A stretch of 64,000 nt of DNA from Erythrobacter sp. (GCA_009993605.1 JAACTB010000015.1:1-64000); one strand, 5' to 3'; shown: positions 27,643 to 36,589, counted from the first letter of the stretch. The notes: generated by a model not told the origin, from the letters alone. Made by a program: numbers and translations.

Positions 27643-29160
27643 ATGGCAGGCCCGACAGAGAAGACCGATTTCGATGTCCTGATCGTAGGAGCGGGGATCT
27701 CCGGGATCGGCATGGCCGCCCACATGAAGGACAAGGCGCCGCATCACAGCTACGCCATTCTCGAACGCCGCGCCAATCTGGGCGGGACCTGGGACCTATT
27801 CCGCTATCCCGGCATCCGCTCGGACAGCGACATGCATACGCTCGGCTTCGACTTCGAACCCTGGCGGCACGAGAAATCGATCGCCGACGGGCCATCCATC
27901 CTCGACTATCTCAACCGGATCGTGGACGAACGCGGCATCCGCCAGCACATCCGCACGGGCCACACCGTCATCGCCGCCGACTGGCGCGAGGCGGACGCCT
28001 GCTGGCACGTCACGGTCGAAACCGATGATGGCGATCGCAAGCACCTGACGGCCAACTGGCTCTATCTCGGATCAGGCTATTACGATTACGACGAGGCCTA
28101 CGATCCGGGCTTCGATCTCGGCGCCTTCGAAGGGCGCGTCGTGCATCCCCAATTCTGGCCCGACGATCTCGATTACGCGGGCAAGCAGGTGGTGGTGATC
28201 GGATCGGGCGCGACGGCGGTGACGCTGGTGCCGTCCATGGCGAAGGGCCCTTCGCGCGCTGCCAAGGTCACCATGCTGCAGCGCACGCCGACCTGGATGT
28301 TCAGCCGCCCGGCGAAGGATCGCATCGCGAATGCTTTGCGCAAGGTCCTGCCGGAAAAGCTCGCCTATCGCATCACCCGCTGGAAGAACATCACGCTCCA
28401 GCATCTCGGCTTCAAGCGTGCGCGCACCAAGCCTGAAAAGATGAAGCAATTCCTCCACAAGCGGATCGAAAAGGCGCTGGGGCCGGATTACGACCGCGCC
28501 AGCTTCACCCCGCCCTACGATCCTTGGGACCAGCGGCTCTGCCTGATCCCCGACGACGATCTGTTCGAAGCGATGAAGCAGGGGCGAGCCGATATCGTCA
28601 CCGGCCACATCGCGGCTTTCGAGAAGGGCGGCGTCCGCCTGACGGACAATACGCACGTGCCCGCCGATATCGTCGTCACCGCGACCGGCCTCAAGCTCGC
28701 GGTCGCTGGCAAGATCGCGATCAGCCAGGACGGCAGGCCGGTCGATCTGGCCGAGCGGTTCTATTACAAAGGCTGCATGTTCTCGAATCTACCGAATCTG
28801 GCGGTCGTTTTCGGCTATCTCAACGCCAGCTGGACGCTGCGGTCGGACATCAACGCCGATTTCATCTGCCGCGTCCTCGAACAGATGCGCCAGACCGGCG
28901 CGACGATCGCCGAGCCGGTCCTCGCCGCCGACCACGATCTGGTGGAGGACGATATCTTCGATTTTTCGAGCGGATATATCCAGCGTTCGAAGCATCTGAT
29001 GCCCCGCAACGCTGTCGCCTATCCCTGGCGTCTCAACCAGGAATACGTGACCGATCGCAAGCGCATGGCGAACGATCCGATCGCGGACGGGATATTGGAG
29101 CTGCGGCGACCCGACGATGCCGCTTCCGACAAAGAGATGGCCCGCCTCGAACCTGCGTGA
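27643..29160 (+). CDS. Flavin-binding monooxygenase of the Baeyer-Villiger type
   Basis: 505-aa class B flavoprotein. It has the FAD-binding GAGISG (16-21), the NADPH-binding GSGATA (187-192), and between them the Baeyer-Villiger fingerprint FxGxxxHxxxWP as FEGRVVHPQFWP (162-173). The segment GGTWDLFRYPGIRSDSDMHTLGFDFEPW resembles EthA-type enzymes, which convert ketones to esters or oxidise sulfur. The ATG at 27643 has GGGAG at a good distance; the in-frame ATG at 27628 sits only 1-2 nt behind the AGGGAG and is less likely. It is divergent from the PaoABC operon. Substrate unknown. Confidence 0.9.
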   Translation: MAGPTEKTDFDVLIVGAGISGIGMAAHMKDKAPHHSYAILERRANLGGTWDLFRYPGIRSDSDMHTLGFDFEPWRHEKSIADGPSILDYLNRIVDERGIRQHIRTGHTVIAADWREADACWHVTVETDDGDRKHLTANWLYLGSGYYDYDEAYDPGFDLGAFEGRVVHPQFWPDDLDYAGKQVVVIGSGATAVTLVPSMAKGPSRAAKVTMLQRTPTWMFSRPAKDRIANALRKVLPEKLAYRITRWKNITLQHLGFKRARTKPEKMKQFLHKRIEKALGPDYDRASFTPPYDPWDQRLCLIPDDDLFEAMKQGRADIVTGHIAAFEKGGVRLTDNTHVPADIVVTATGLKLAVAGKIAISQDGRPVDLAERFYYKGCMFSNLPNLAVVFGYLNASWTLRSDINADFICRVLEQMRQTGATIAEPVLAADHDLVEDDIFDFSSGYIQRSKHLMPRNAVAYPWRLNQEYVTDRKRMANDPIADGILELRRPDDAASDKEMARLEPA

Positions 29161-29185
29161 TGCAGGTGGGGGTTGGCGCCGATGG

Positions 29186-29326
29186 TCAGTCGATAAGGAG
29201 GAAACCGGCGAACCCGGCCACGATTATCCCGCCCACCGCGACTGCAAGCTTGCCGAACTTGCGGATGCGGTTTTCGCGACGCGCGCGCTGCCGCCGGGCA
29301 GCTTCCTTGGACCCGCCTTGTACCAT
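29186..29326 (-). CDS. Small single-helix membrane protein, 46 aa (hypothetical)
   Basis: Reading the minus strand from ATG at 29326 gives a 46-residue protein. Its first half is strongly basic (KEAARRQRARRENRIRKFGK), followed by a hydrophobic helix (LAVAVGGIIVAGFAGFLLID). The layout is that of an inner-membrane protein with a cytoplasmic positive N-terminus. Codon third positions are mostly G or C, as in its neighbours, and it fills the gap between two plus-strand genes neatly. The ribosome-binding site is weak (GGA about 10 nt upstream). No family was recognised and the function is unknown. Confidence 0.5.
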   Translation of the reverse strand: MVQGGSKEAARRQRARRENRIRKFGKLAVAVGGIIVAGFAGFLLID

Positions 29327-29483
29327 GTCGTCAATTCCGTGATCGCTGCCGAAAACGGAGGTGCCGATAGCAAACCGCGATAGCTTGGCAAGCGGTTACA
29401 CCGCGGTTTTGGAGACTGTTGGGAGCGGGGCCGAGGGCGCAAGGGGCTGGCGAAGCGAAACCGGCTCGGTTACGCCCCAGATC

Positions 29484-30257
29484 ATGACCTCAGACACGCA
29501 AACCGACCGCATCTACACCGCCGGCCTCCTCGTGATCGGCGATGAAATCCTCTCCGGGCGCACCCACGACAAGAACATCGCCCAGGTCGCCAGCTGGTTG
29601 CAGGTCCAAGGCATTCGCCTTTCGGAAGTGCGCGTCGTCGCCGACGTGATGGAGCGGATCGTCGAAGCGGTGAACGCTCTGCGCGAAAACTACGATTATC
29701 TCTTTACCACCGGCGGGATCGGCCCGACCCATGACGACATCACCGTGGATGCCGTGGCCGAGGCTTTGGGCGTGCCCGTCATCGTCCATCCCGAAGCGCG
29801 CGCGATCCTCGAACGCTATTACGCCGACAAGCCCGGCGGGCTGACTGAGGCGCGGCTGCGCATGGCGCGCGTTCCCAAAGGATCGGATCTCATTCCCAAT
29901 CGCATGTCGGGCGCGCCGGGGATCAAATGCGGCAATATCCACCTGATGGCGGGCGTCCCGCACATTACAGCCGGAATGCTCGATGCGCTGACCGGCACGC
30001 TGGAGGGCGGCGCGCCGTTGAAGGCGGAGACGATCGGCTGCTGGACCGCGGAGAGCGAAGTCGCCGAGATCCTGCGCGAAGTCGAAAAGGCGCACGAAAA
30101 CTGCCAGATCGGCAGCTATCCCTTCTTTCGCGAAGGCCGCGTGGGCGCGAATTTCGTCGTCCGCTCGACCGATGAGACGGAACTGGCAGCCTGCGTCCAC
30201 GCCCTGTGCGATGCCTTGAGCGCGGCGGGATACGACTTCACGCCCGGCGGCATCTGA
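29484..30257 (+). CDS. CinA-like molybdopterin-binding domain protein
   Basis: 257-aa protein of the competence/damage-inducible CinA N-terminal family (MoCF_biosynth fold). The N-terminus AGLLVIGDEILSGRTHDKN and the loop FTTGGIGPTHDDITVDAVA are diagnostic. It corresponds to the N-terminal domain of CinA only; the nicotinamide-nucleotide amidase domain is absent. Stand-alone versions are common in alphaproteobacteria, and related domains hydrolyse ADP-ribose or FAD-type pyrophosphates. The frame is open from 29361, but the MTSDTQTD start at 29484 matches the family length. It lies near a molybdenum-enzyme operon, though a link is not shown. Confidence 0.88.
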   Translation: MTSDTQTDRIYTAGLLVIGDEILSGRTHDKNIAQVASWLQVQGIRLSEVRVVADVMERIVEAVNALRENYDYLFTTGGIGPTHDDITVDAVAEALGVPVIVHPEARAILERYYADKPGGLTEARLRMARVPKGSDLIPNRMSGAPGIKCGNIHLMAGVPHITAGMLDALTGTLEGGAPLKAETIGCWTAESEVAEILREVEKAHENCQIGSYPFFREGRVGANFVVRSTDETELAACVHALCDALSAAGYDFTPGGI

Positions 30258-30314
30258 CCGCCTGAGAAGAGGCGTAAAATAAATCGAAACCCTATTTCTC
30301 TAAACACGGGTGAT

Positions 30315-31289
30315 ATGACTGACGTCTATATCACGGTGGACACGGAATATTCCTCGTCGCTCGCGCATCGTCCGTGCCCGGTCGACCGGGCGGAGAACTT
30401 CGCGCGGTCCATCGTCGGTATCACGCCAGACGGCCCGCTGGGCCTCCCGCACAAGCTCGCGCTGCTGAAGCGATATGGACAGCGCGGGGTCTTCTTCGTC
30501 GATCCGATGCCCGCCCTCGTCTGGGGTACCGCCGCGATCGAGGATGTCGTCGCCCCCATTCTCGCGGCGGGGCAGGACGTCCAATTGCACTGCCATACCG
30601 AATGGCTCGCCCATGCCGGGGCCGATACCCCGTTTTCAAGCCTGGCAGGCCATAATATCAAGGATTTCCCGTTCGAGGAGCAATGCCGCATTCTCGAATG
30701 GGCGCGCAACACGCTGATGGCGGCGGGTGCGCCGCGGCCATGCGCATTCCGGGCCGGAAATTACGGCGCCAATCGCGACACGCTGCGCGCCCTCGACGAG
30801 CTCGATATCGAATACGATACGAGCTTCACCCCTGCCATTGCCGATGGCCATTGCGACATCCCGCTGTGCGAACAGACGACGCAGCCGACGCTGATGGAGG
30901 GTGTGATCGAAGTGCCCACCGGTTGCATCCGCGATGCGACCGGAAAACTGGGCCACGCGCAGATCACGGCGCTGTCCTTGCGCGAAATGACCACCGCGAT
31001 CGTCCATGCGCGCGAGACCGGGCTGCCGAATTTCACCTTCGTTTCGCACAGTTTCGAACTCGTCAATCGCCGCCGCCTCTCGGTCAACCGGATCGTGCGC
31101 AATCGGTTCGAGGGCTTGTGCCGCACGCTGAAGGCCCTGCGCGGCGTTCGGACGGCTACCTATCGCGACAATCCGCCAAGTCGCCTGTTCGATCGCAAGG
31201 CCATGCCGGAACCGCCTGTGTCGGGCCCCTTCTCGACCGGTATGCGCTATGCGGAACAGGCGGTTTCGAACGCGCTTTACGGCGCCTGA
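30315..31289 (+). CDS. NodB-like polysaccharide deacetylase family protein
   Basis: 324-aa protein with the CE4 (NodB) barrel signs: an early DTE (residues 9-11) where family members have the first metal aspartate, HxH as HCHTEW (His92 and His94), and FRAGNYG near residue 150. No signal peptide is seen, so it may act in the cytoplasm on a nucleotide- or lipid-linked sugar. The upstream 57 bp are AT-rich and may hold a promoter. It is followed after 19 bp by an acyltransferase, suggesting a two-gene unit that modifies amino sugars or acyl groups on a surface glycan; inferred from context. Confidence 0.82.
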   Translation: MTDVYITVDTEYSSSLAHRPCPVDRAENFARSIVGITPDGPLGLPHKLALLKRYGQRGVFFVDPMPALVWGTAAIEDVVAPILAAGQDVQLHCHTEWLAHAGADTPFSSLAGHNIKDFPFEEQCRILEWARNTLMAAGAPRPCAFRAGNYGANRDTLRALDELDIEYDTSFTPAIADGHCDIPLCEQTTQPTLMEGVIEVPTGCIRDATGKLGHAQITALSLREMTTAIVHARETGLPNFTFVSHSFELVNRRRLSVNRIVRNRFEGLCRTLKALRGVRTATYRDNPPSRLFDRKAMPEPPVSGPFSTGMRYAEQAVSNALYGA

Positions 31290-31308
31290 GACCGATGCGG
31301 TCGAGCTG

Positions 31309-32232
31309 ATGGACAATCCCGATCCGGTCACGATCGCCTTCACGATCGGTTCGCGGCGCCTGCTGCGGTTCGATCGCCATTTGACCGATATCGCCTATTC
31401 TCTCGACGATCTTACGCAAGGGCAGCGCCCGCGGCCCGCAGGCGGGATCGGTGACGCAAGGAGCCAGGACGGGCTGCGCATCCTCTCTGCGCCACCGTCC
31501 GATATCGCATATTGGCGGGCGCAATTTCCTCGGCATCGTTTCGGCGCGGTGCAGCACTATCGGCGCCATTTCATCACTATGGAGGGCGGGTACGAGGCCT
31601 ATCTCGCGCGGTTCTCAGGAAAGACGCGTTCCACCCTGCGCCGCAAACGCCGCCGGTTCGAAAAGGCCGATGGTGGCAGGCTGGACCTGCGCACCTATCG
31701 GGGCGAGACGGAGATCGCCGCCTTTCTCGACCTTGCGGCCCCTCTGGCGCGCAGGACCTATCAGGCGCGCTTGCTCGATGCCGCCCTGCCCGACGATGCA
31801 CAATCCTGGCGCGCGATATTGGCCGCAGCGACGCGCGACGAGGTCCGCGCCTTCCTGCTGTTCCTGAAGGGCGAGCCGGTCGCCTATCTCTATCTGCCGA
31901 TCGACGGGACGACGCTGATCTACGCCTATCTCGGCTACGATCCCGATCATGCGGATCTTTCTCCCGGCACGGTCCTGCAAATGGCGGCCCTGGAAAGCCT
32001 CTTCGCCGAGGAACGCTTCACCCATTTCGATTTCACCGAGGGCGACGGTGCGCACAAGGCGCTGTTCGGGACCGGCAGCCTGCCGTGCTGTTCCTTCGTC
32101 CTGCTCGAGCCGCATTGGCGCAATGCCACGATACTTGCGGCATACACCGCTTTCGAGGGCGCGGTCGATGCGGGGAAGCGGATCATAAGGGGGCGCGCCG
32201 AAAACTGGGTTCGGCGCGCGCTCAATCGCTAA
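31309..32232 (+). CDS. GNAT-fold acyltransferase (BcsL/CelD or FemAB-like)
   Basis: 307-aa protein of the acetyltransferase family seen in cellulose and EPS loci (GNAT_6/CelD type). The centre has FSGKTRSTLRRKRRRFEKA, typical of the junction in these proteins. The C-terminal GNAT half has EPVAYLYLPIDGTTLIYAYLGYDPDH, SPGTVLQMAALE and HFDFTEGDGAHKALFGT. The start chosen is the ATG at 31309; the frame is open to 31249 but that would overlap the deacetylase. Likely to acylate a sugar or lipid-linked substrate in partnership with the deacetylase upstream. Confidence 0.8.
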   Translation: MDNPDPVTIAFTIGSRRLLRFDRHLTDIAYSLDDLTQGQRPRPAGGIGDARSQDGLRILSAPPSDIAYWRAQFPRHRFGAVQHYRRHFITMEGGYEAYLARFSGKTRSTLRRKRRRFEKADGGRLDLRTYRGETEIAAFLDLAAPLARRTYQARLLDAALPDDAQSWRAILAAATRDEVRAFLLFLKGEPVAYLYLPIDGTTLIYAYLGYDPDHADLSPGTVLQMAALESLFAEERFTHFDFTEGDGAHKALFGTGSLPCCSFVLLEPHWRNATILAAYTAFEGAVDAGKRIIRGRAENWVRRALNR

Positions 32233-32259
32233 GCTTCGGATCCCGTGCGACGGTAATAC

Positions 32260-32430
32260 TCAGACGGGCGTCTGATCCCGTTCGATCTTTTCCTGAAGCC
32301 GTTCCGTCGCGCGATCGGCCTGGCGCAGATTGGCCTTGCTGGCGTTGCGATTGCGCAGCCAGGCATAAATGATCGCGGCGATCAGGATGATCGGCCCCAC
32401 GATAACGACGACACTCCAAATCCCGGCCAT
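32260..32430 (-). CDS. Small single-helix membrane protein, 56 aa (hypothetical)
   Basis: The minus strand from ATG at 32430 encodes 56 residues. A hydrophobic helix (about residues 5-24, WSVVVIVGPIILIAAIIYAW) is followed by a charged, probably helical tail (ANLRQADRATERLQEKIERD). The ribosome-binding site GGAGAG with 6-nt spacing is good, and codon use matches neighbours. It lies downstream of rplA past the terminator hairpin, so it is probably a separate transcript. The topology, one membrane anchor with a short amphipathic cytoplasmic tail, suggests a partner-binding membrane peptide. Unknown function. Confidence 0.7.
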   Translation of the reverse strand: MAGIWSVVVIVGPIILIAAIIYAWLRNRNASKANLRQADRATERLQEKIERDQTPV

Positions 32431-32490
32431 AAAACGCTCTCCATATCTTGGTTACGGAACGGCTGAAACGGGAGGCCGGTTCCGACATAT

Positions 32491-32529
32491 GAAAAGGGGC
32501 CCCCACCGGATCGGCAGGAGCCCCTTTTC
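32491..32529. terminator. Intrinsic terminator after rplA
   Basis: GAAAAGGGGC (32491-32500) pairs exactly with GCCCCTTTTC (32520-32529) around a 19-nt loop. Read on the minus strand it falls 35 bp past the rplA stop, with a T-run in the second arm. It should end the secE-nusG-rplK-rplA transcript. It may act in both directions. Confidence 0.8.
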
Positions 32530-32563
32530 TCTATTCGGCACGCTCGAAAAAGCGGGTGAGATA

Positions 32564-33256
32564 TCAGGCGCCGGCGACCTCGCCGAGGTCGACCTTGAGG
32601 CCCGGACCCATCGAGCTGGTCAGCGTGACCTTGCGGACATACTTGCCCTTCGCGCCCGAAGGCTTCGCCTTGACGATCGCGTCGGTGAGCGCCTTGAAGT
32701 TGGTCTTCAGGTCCTCATCCTTGAACGACAGCTTGCCGATGCCCGAATGGATGATGCCCTGCTTTTCCACGCGGAATTCGACCTGGCCGCCCTTGGCGTC
32801 CTTCACGGCCTGTTCCACGTTCGGCGTCACGGTGCCGAGCTTGGGGTTCGGCATCAGGCCCTTGGGGCCGAGCACCTTACCCAGGCGACCGACCACGCCC
32901 ATCATGTCTGGCGTCGCGATCACGCGGTCATAGTCGAGATTGCCGTTCTGCATGTCTTCCATGAGATCTTCGGCACCGACCTTGTCGGCGCCGGCGGCAG
33001 TCGCCTTGTCGGCGTTGTCGCCGCGCGCGAACACGGCGACGCGGACGTCCTTGCCGGTGCCCGAGGGCAGCGACACCATGCCGCGGACCATCTGGTCGGC
33101 GTGGCGCGGATCGACGCCGAGATTCATCGCGACTTCTACCGTCTCGTCGAACTTCGACTTGTGCTCGCGCAGAGTGGCGAGCGCTTCGTCGACGGTGTAG
33201 AGCTTCTCGTTGTCGAGCTTGGCGAGCGTCTGCTGGCGCTTGGTCTGCTTGGCCAT
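32564..33256 (-). CDS. rplA: 50S ribosomal protein L1
   Basis: 230-aa L1, full length. It begins [24 protein letters not shown] and carries the L1 signature region around [35 protein letters not shown]1 forms the mobile L1 stalk of the 50S subunit and is the autogenous repressor of its own operon in many bacteria, binding the rplK leader. It starts 2 bp after rplK ends. The next gene downstream is not rplJ, as it would be in E. coli; a terminator follows instead. Confidence 0.98.
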   Translation of the reverse strand: MAKQTKRQQTLAKLDNEKLYTVDEALATLREHKSKFDETVEVAMNLGVDPRHADQMVRGMVSLPSGTGKDVRVAVFARGDNADKATAAGADKVGAEDLMEDMQNGNLDYDRVIATPDMMGVVGRLGKVLGPKGLMPNPKLGTVTPNVEQAVKDAKGGQVEFRVEKQGIIHSGIGKLSFKDEDLKTNFKALTDAIVKAKPSGAKGKYVRKVTLTSSMGPGLKVDLGEVAGA

Positions 33257-33258
33257 GA

Positions 33259-33690
33259 TCAGCCCTCCACCACTTCGAGGCCCATGGAACGGGCGCTGCC
33301 GGCGATGATCTTCATCGCCTGATCGATGTCGTTGGCGTTCAGATCCGCCATCTTGGTCTCGGCGATTTCGCGCACGGCGCTCGCCTTGATGGTTCCGGCC
33401 GAAACCTTGCCCGGCTCCTTCGAACCCGACTTCAGATTGGCGGCCTTCTTCAACAGGAAGCTCGCCGGCGGCGTCTTCGTGATGAAGGTGAAGCTGCGAT
33501 CCGCATAGACCGTGATCTTGGTCGGGATCGGCATGTTCTTTTCAAGGTCCTGCGTGGCGGCGTTGAACGCCTTGCAGAATTCCATGATGTTGACGCCGCG
33601 CTGACCCAGCGCAGGGCCGATCGGCGGGGAGGGGTTGGCGGCGCCCGCGGGCACCTGAAGGTTGATGTAACCTTCGATCTTCTTGGCCAC
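33259..33690 (-). CDS. rplK: 50S ribosomal protein L11
   Basis: 143-aa L11. It has the typical start ([41 protein letters not shown]) and the C-terminal rRNA-binding domain with the SARSMGLEV end. It forms the GTPase-associated centre with the L10/L12 stalk. The start is GTG at 33690, supported by a strong AAGGAGG with about 6-nt spacing. A 177-bp leader with several hairpins separates it from nusG. Confidence 0.98.
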   Translation of the reverse strand: MAKKIEGYINLQVPAGAANPSPPIGPALGQRGVNIMEFCKAFNAATQDLEKNMPIPTKITVYADRSFTFITKTPPASFLLKKAANLKSGSKEPGKVSAGTIKASAVREIAETKMADLNANDIDQAMKIIAGSARSMGLEVVEG

Positions 33691-33757
33691 GATGGGCCTC
33701 CTTTCTCACTGTCGCCGCCCGCCTAGGCGAAGGCGGCTCATGGTAAGCGGTCGAACG

Positions 33758-33779
33758 AACGGCCCGACCTTGGACCGTT
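33758..33779 (-). promoter_or_regulatory. Hairpin in the rplK leader, candidate L1 autoregulatory site
   Basis: On the minus strand AACGGTCC pairs with GGGCCGTT (8 bp with one G-T) around a 6-nt loop, about 70 nt upstream of the rplK start. A second, GC-rich hairpin lies further upstream (about 33795-33825). In many bacteria L1 represses rplKA through a leader element; this stem is the best visible candidate. No consensus L1 kink was verified. Confidence 0.3.
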
Positions 33780-33867
33780 CTCCCGCGATGGTATCCGAGC
33801 GCGCAGGCCCGGAAGGGCGCGCGTTAAGCGGAAACTCCGCGAAACGCAAGATTTTCAGAGCTGTTGC

Positions 33868-34404
33868 CTACTTGGTCAGTTCGACCTGTTCGAAATCGAG
33901 TTCGACCGGCGTGGCGCGCCCGAAGATCGAGACCGAAACCTTGACCTTCTGCTTGTCGAAATCGAGTTCCTCGACCAGCCCGTTGAAGGTCGCGAAGGGG
34001 CCGTCCAGCACCTTGACCGAATCGCCGATCTCGTAATCGACCTCGACCTGCTTCTTGGGCGCGGCCTTGGCTTCCTCGACCCCGCCGAAATAGCGCGCCG
34101 CTTCCTTCTCGGAAATGGCCTGCGGCTTGTTGTTGGTGCCGAGAAAACCGGTCACCTTGGGCGTGTTCTTGACGAGGTGGTAGACGTCATCGGTCATGTT
34201 CAGCTTGGCGAGGACGTAGCCGGGCATGAACTTGCGTTCGACCTGGACCTTCTTGCCGCGCTTCACCTCGGTCACGGTCTCGGTCGGCACCTCGACCTCC
34301 TCGACACCTTCGGACAGGCCCAGCCGCTCGGCCTCGGCGATGATGGAATCGCGCACCTTGTTCTCGAAACCGGAATAGGCGTGGATGATGTACCAGCGTG
34401 CCAT
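33868..34404 (-). CDS. nusG: Transcription termination/antitermination factor NusG
   Basis: 178-aa NusG. The N-terminal NGN domain begins [15 protein letters not shown], followed by the [33 protein letters not shown] segment. The C-terminal KOW domain has [22 protein letters not shown]. It binds RNA polymerase and couples transcription to Rho or to the ribosome, and takes part in rRNA antitermination. It lies between secE and rplK in the conserved bacterial order, 53 bp after secE. Confidence 0.98.
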   Translation of the reverse strand: MARWYIIHAYSGFENKVRDSIIAEAERLGLSEGVEEVEVPTETVTEVKRGKKVQVERKFMPGYVLAKLNMTDDVYHLVKNTPKVTGFLGTNNKPQAISEKEAARYFGGVEEAKAAPKKQVEVDYEIGDSVKVLDGPFATFNGLVEELDFDKQKVKVSVSIFGRATPVELDFEQVELTK

Positions 34405-34457
34405 GATCGTAAGAATTACCCTGTCAAAATATCTGTGTCGGTGGCCGGTATCCGGCC

Positions 34458-34688
34458 TCAGGCGAGCGTGAGCAGCCAGCGCACGATCGCGCCGAAGGCC
34501 GAATCCACGCCCAGGAAGAACAGCGAGAGGATCACCATCATGATGAAGACGAAGATCGCGGTGCGCACCGTCTCTTCGCGGGTCGGCCAGACGACCTTGC
34601 GCGTTTCGGCGCGGACCTGATTGACGAATTCCGCAGGCGACGTCTTGGTCGCGGGTTTCGGCGCAGCCTTGGGAGCGTTATCGGCCAT
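34458..34688 (-). CDS. secE: Preprotein translocase subunit SecE
   Basis: 76-aa SecE of the short, single-helix type. A cytoplasmic amphipathic helix with the conserved [21 protein letters not shown] is followed by one membrane helix ([20 protein letters not shown]). It clamps SecY in the translocon. The ATG at 34688 gives the normal family length; the frame runs upstream to 34742 without protein-like sequence. It leads secE-nusG-rplK-rplA. No tRNA-Trp precedes it, unlike in several proteobacteria. Confidence 0.95.
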   Translation of the reverse strand: MADNAPKAAPKPATKTSPAEFVNQVRAETRKVVWPTREETVRTAIFVFIMMVILSLFFLGVDSAFGAIVRWLLTLA

Positions 34689-34805
34689 CGGGAACTCACT
34701 CGCTTTCGAATCGAATTGTCGTGGCTTCCGGGATGGGGTCATCGCCGCCCCGATTCAAGATCGGGAGGGGCTGGATGATACCGCCGATGTCGGAAGACGG
34801 CCCCG

Positions 34806-34834
34806 CTGATAGGCGCGCAGACGCCGAAACGCAA
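34806..34834 (-). promoter_or_regulatory. Candidate secE operon promoter
   Basis: On the minus strand TTGCGT (34829-34834), a 17-nt spacer and TATCAG (34806-34811) make a plausible housekeeping promoter about 120 nt upstream of the secE start. It lies in the 279-bp divergent gap before the AGCS symporter. Sequence inference only. Confidence 0.4.
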
Positions 34835-34967
34835 GCTCGTCGATTCGGCCCTTCCCTCACCCCCACCACGCGCCGCGAACCGACAAAACGGCCCGCAGGG
34901 CTGGTCAAGCGCGCCCCGCCTGACTAGCGTGCCGCGCTTCAAGGGACGTATGAGGGGTTTTGAATAG

Positions 34968-36506
34968 ATGGCAACCAGCCAGCCAGAGTCATTCGGCGAA
35001 CGCATGATCGAGCCGGTCACCAACATCTCCGACTTCATCTGGGGCGGGACCTGGAACGGGGAAGCGGTGATCCCCTTCCCGCCACTGGCCCTGATCCTGC
35101 TCGGGGTCGGCGCCTGGATCATGATCGGGCTGCGCTTCTACCCGATCGTCAAGCTGGGCAGCGCGTTTGCGGGCCTGTTCAAGGGCCGCAAGGGCAAGGG
35201 CGCGGGCGAAATCTCGCCCTTCGCCGCCCTTTCGACCGCTTTGTCCGGCCAGGTCGGGACCGGCAACCTCGCCGGCGTCGCCACCGCGATCGCGCTCGGC
35301 GGGCCGGGCGCGATCTTCTGGATGTGGGTGACGGCGCTGTTCGGCATGGCGCTGGGCTTTGCCGAAGGATCGCTCGCCATCCGCTATCGCGAGAAGACGT
35401 CGGACGGCGTCTATCGCGGCGGTCCGATGAGCTACATCATGATGGGCCTCGGCCCCAAATACACCTGGCTGGCGATCCTGTTCTGCCTCGGCACGCTGTT
35501 CAGCGCCTTGGTCACCGGCAATTCGATCCAGTCGAACGAGGTCGCCAGCGGCCTCAACGAATTGTTCGGCATCGAACGCTGGCTGGGCGGGCTAATCGTG
35601 GCGATCACCGTGTTCATCGTCATCATCGGCGGGATCAAGTCGATCGGCCGCGTCGCCGAAAGCGTCGTGCCGTTCATGGCCGCCGCCTATATCGTGATGG
35701 CCGCGATCGCGCTGATCCTCAATTTCGGCGATCTGCCGGAAACCTTCGGGCGCATCTTCGGCGGGGCCTTCAACGTGCAGAGCGCGACAGGCGGCTTCGC
35801 CGGTGCGGCGATCATCCTCGCGATCCGCGCGGGCGTGGCGCGCGGCCTGTTCTCGAACGAGAGCGGCCAGGGTTCGACCCCGATCGCCCATGCCGTGGCG
35901 CAGACCGACGATCCCGAACAGCAGGGCCGCATGGCAATGCTGGGCACCTTCATCGACACGATCATCATCTGCACCATGACGGCGCTGGTGATCCTGACCG
36001 TGGAGGGGGACTTCACCTATAACGGCGAAGCGGTCCGCCATGTCTGGCAATCCGACTTGGGCACCACCGCGATGAGCGGGTTCGTGACCACCAGCGGTGC
36101 GTTCGCGGCGGCCTTCCCGACATTGATCGGCGGCATTCCGCTGGGCACGCTCGTCGCCAGCGTCGCGCTGATCCTGTTCGTGTTCACCACGCTCCTGACC
36201 TGGAGCTATTACGGCGAACGCGCGATCACCTTCCTCTACGACCGGGTGCCGGGATCGACGCGCGGCGGGGAAAAGGCACTGCACATTGCGTGGCGCGTGA
36301 TCTGGTGCATCGGCATCTTCGTCGGCGCAACGCAACCGAGCCAGCTGGTCTGGCGCCTCGGCGACATCTCCAATGCGGCGATGGCGTTGCCCAACCTGCT
36401 AGCGCTGGCGCTTTTGTCGGGCGTGGTGTTCAAGCTGGCGCGCGGGGATCGCAAGGCGGGCAAGGATCATCTCGCCGATACGCCGGAAGAGCCGGAAGAA
36501 TACTGA
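34968..36506 (+). CDS. AGCS-family sodium/alanine (amino acid) symporter
   Basis: 512-aa inner-membrane transporter. Family hallmarks are SAFAGLFKGRKGKGAGEISPFAALSTALSGQVGTGNLAGVATAIALGGPGAIFWMWVTALFGMALGFAEGSLA and, later, FSNESGQGSTPIAHA, which are the alanine/glycine:cation symporter signatures. Eight to eleven helices are visible. It takes up alanine, glycine or a related amino acid with sodium. The ATG at 34968 lies in a weakly AG-rich context. A strong hairpin terminator follows 29 bp after the stop. Confidence 0.93.
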   Translation: MATSQPESFGERMIEPVTNISDFIWGGTWNGEAVIPFPPLALILLGVGAWIMIGLRFYPIVKLGSAFAGLFKGRKGKGAGEISPFAALSTALSGQVGTGNLAGVATAIALGGPGAIFWMWVTALFGMALGFAEGSLAIRYREKTSDGVYRGGPMSYIMMGLGPKYTWLAILFCLGTLFSALVTGNSIQSNEVASGLNELFGIERWLGGLIVAITVFIVIIGGIKSIGRVAESVVPFMAAAYIVMAAIALILNFGDLPETFGRIFGGAFNVQSATGGFAGAAIILAIRAGVARGLFSNESGQGSTPIAHAVAQTDDPEQQGRMAMLGTFIDTIIICTMTALVILTVEGDFTYNGEAVRHVWQSDLGTTAMSGFVTTSGAFAAAFPTLIGGIPLGTLVASVALILFVFTTLLTWSYYGERAITFLYDRVPGSTRGGEKALHIAWRVIWCIGIFVGATQPSQLVWRLGDISNAAMALPNLLALALLSGVVFKLARGDRKAGKDHLADTPEEPEEY

Positions 36507-36535
36507 CCGCAGGGCGACCAGCCCGACCCGAAACG

Positions 36536-36575
36536 AAAAAGGGGCCGGAAGCAGCGCGCTTCCGGCCCCTTTTTC
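36536..36575. terminator. Bidirectional intrinsic terminator
   Basis: The arm AAAAAGGGGCCGGAAGC (36536-36552) is mirrored by GCTTCCGGCCCCTTTTT (to about 36575) around a five-base loop. The A-run before and T-run after make it work in both directions. It serves the AGCS symporter gene and the minus-strand 49-aa gene that ends at 36590. Confidence 0.9.
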
Positions 36576-36589
36576 CTGTTTAAATCGCC

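Noticed and set aside
29395-29425. A tRNA-Trp-like anticodon stem on the minus strand (GTCTCCAAAACC)
   Set aside because: The rest of a tRNA is missing: no T-loop GGTTCGA arm, no D-loop and no acceptor stem can be paired around it.
34743-34967. Search for tRNA-Trp ahead of secE
   Set aside because: No cloverleaf or CCA anticodon arm was found; the gap holds only a candidate promoter.
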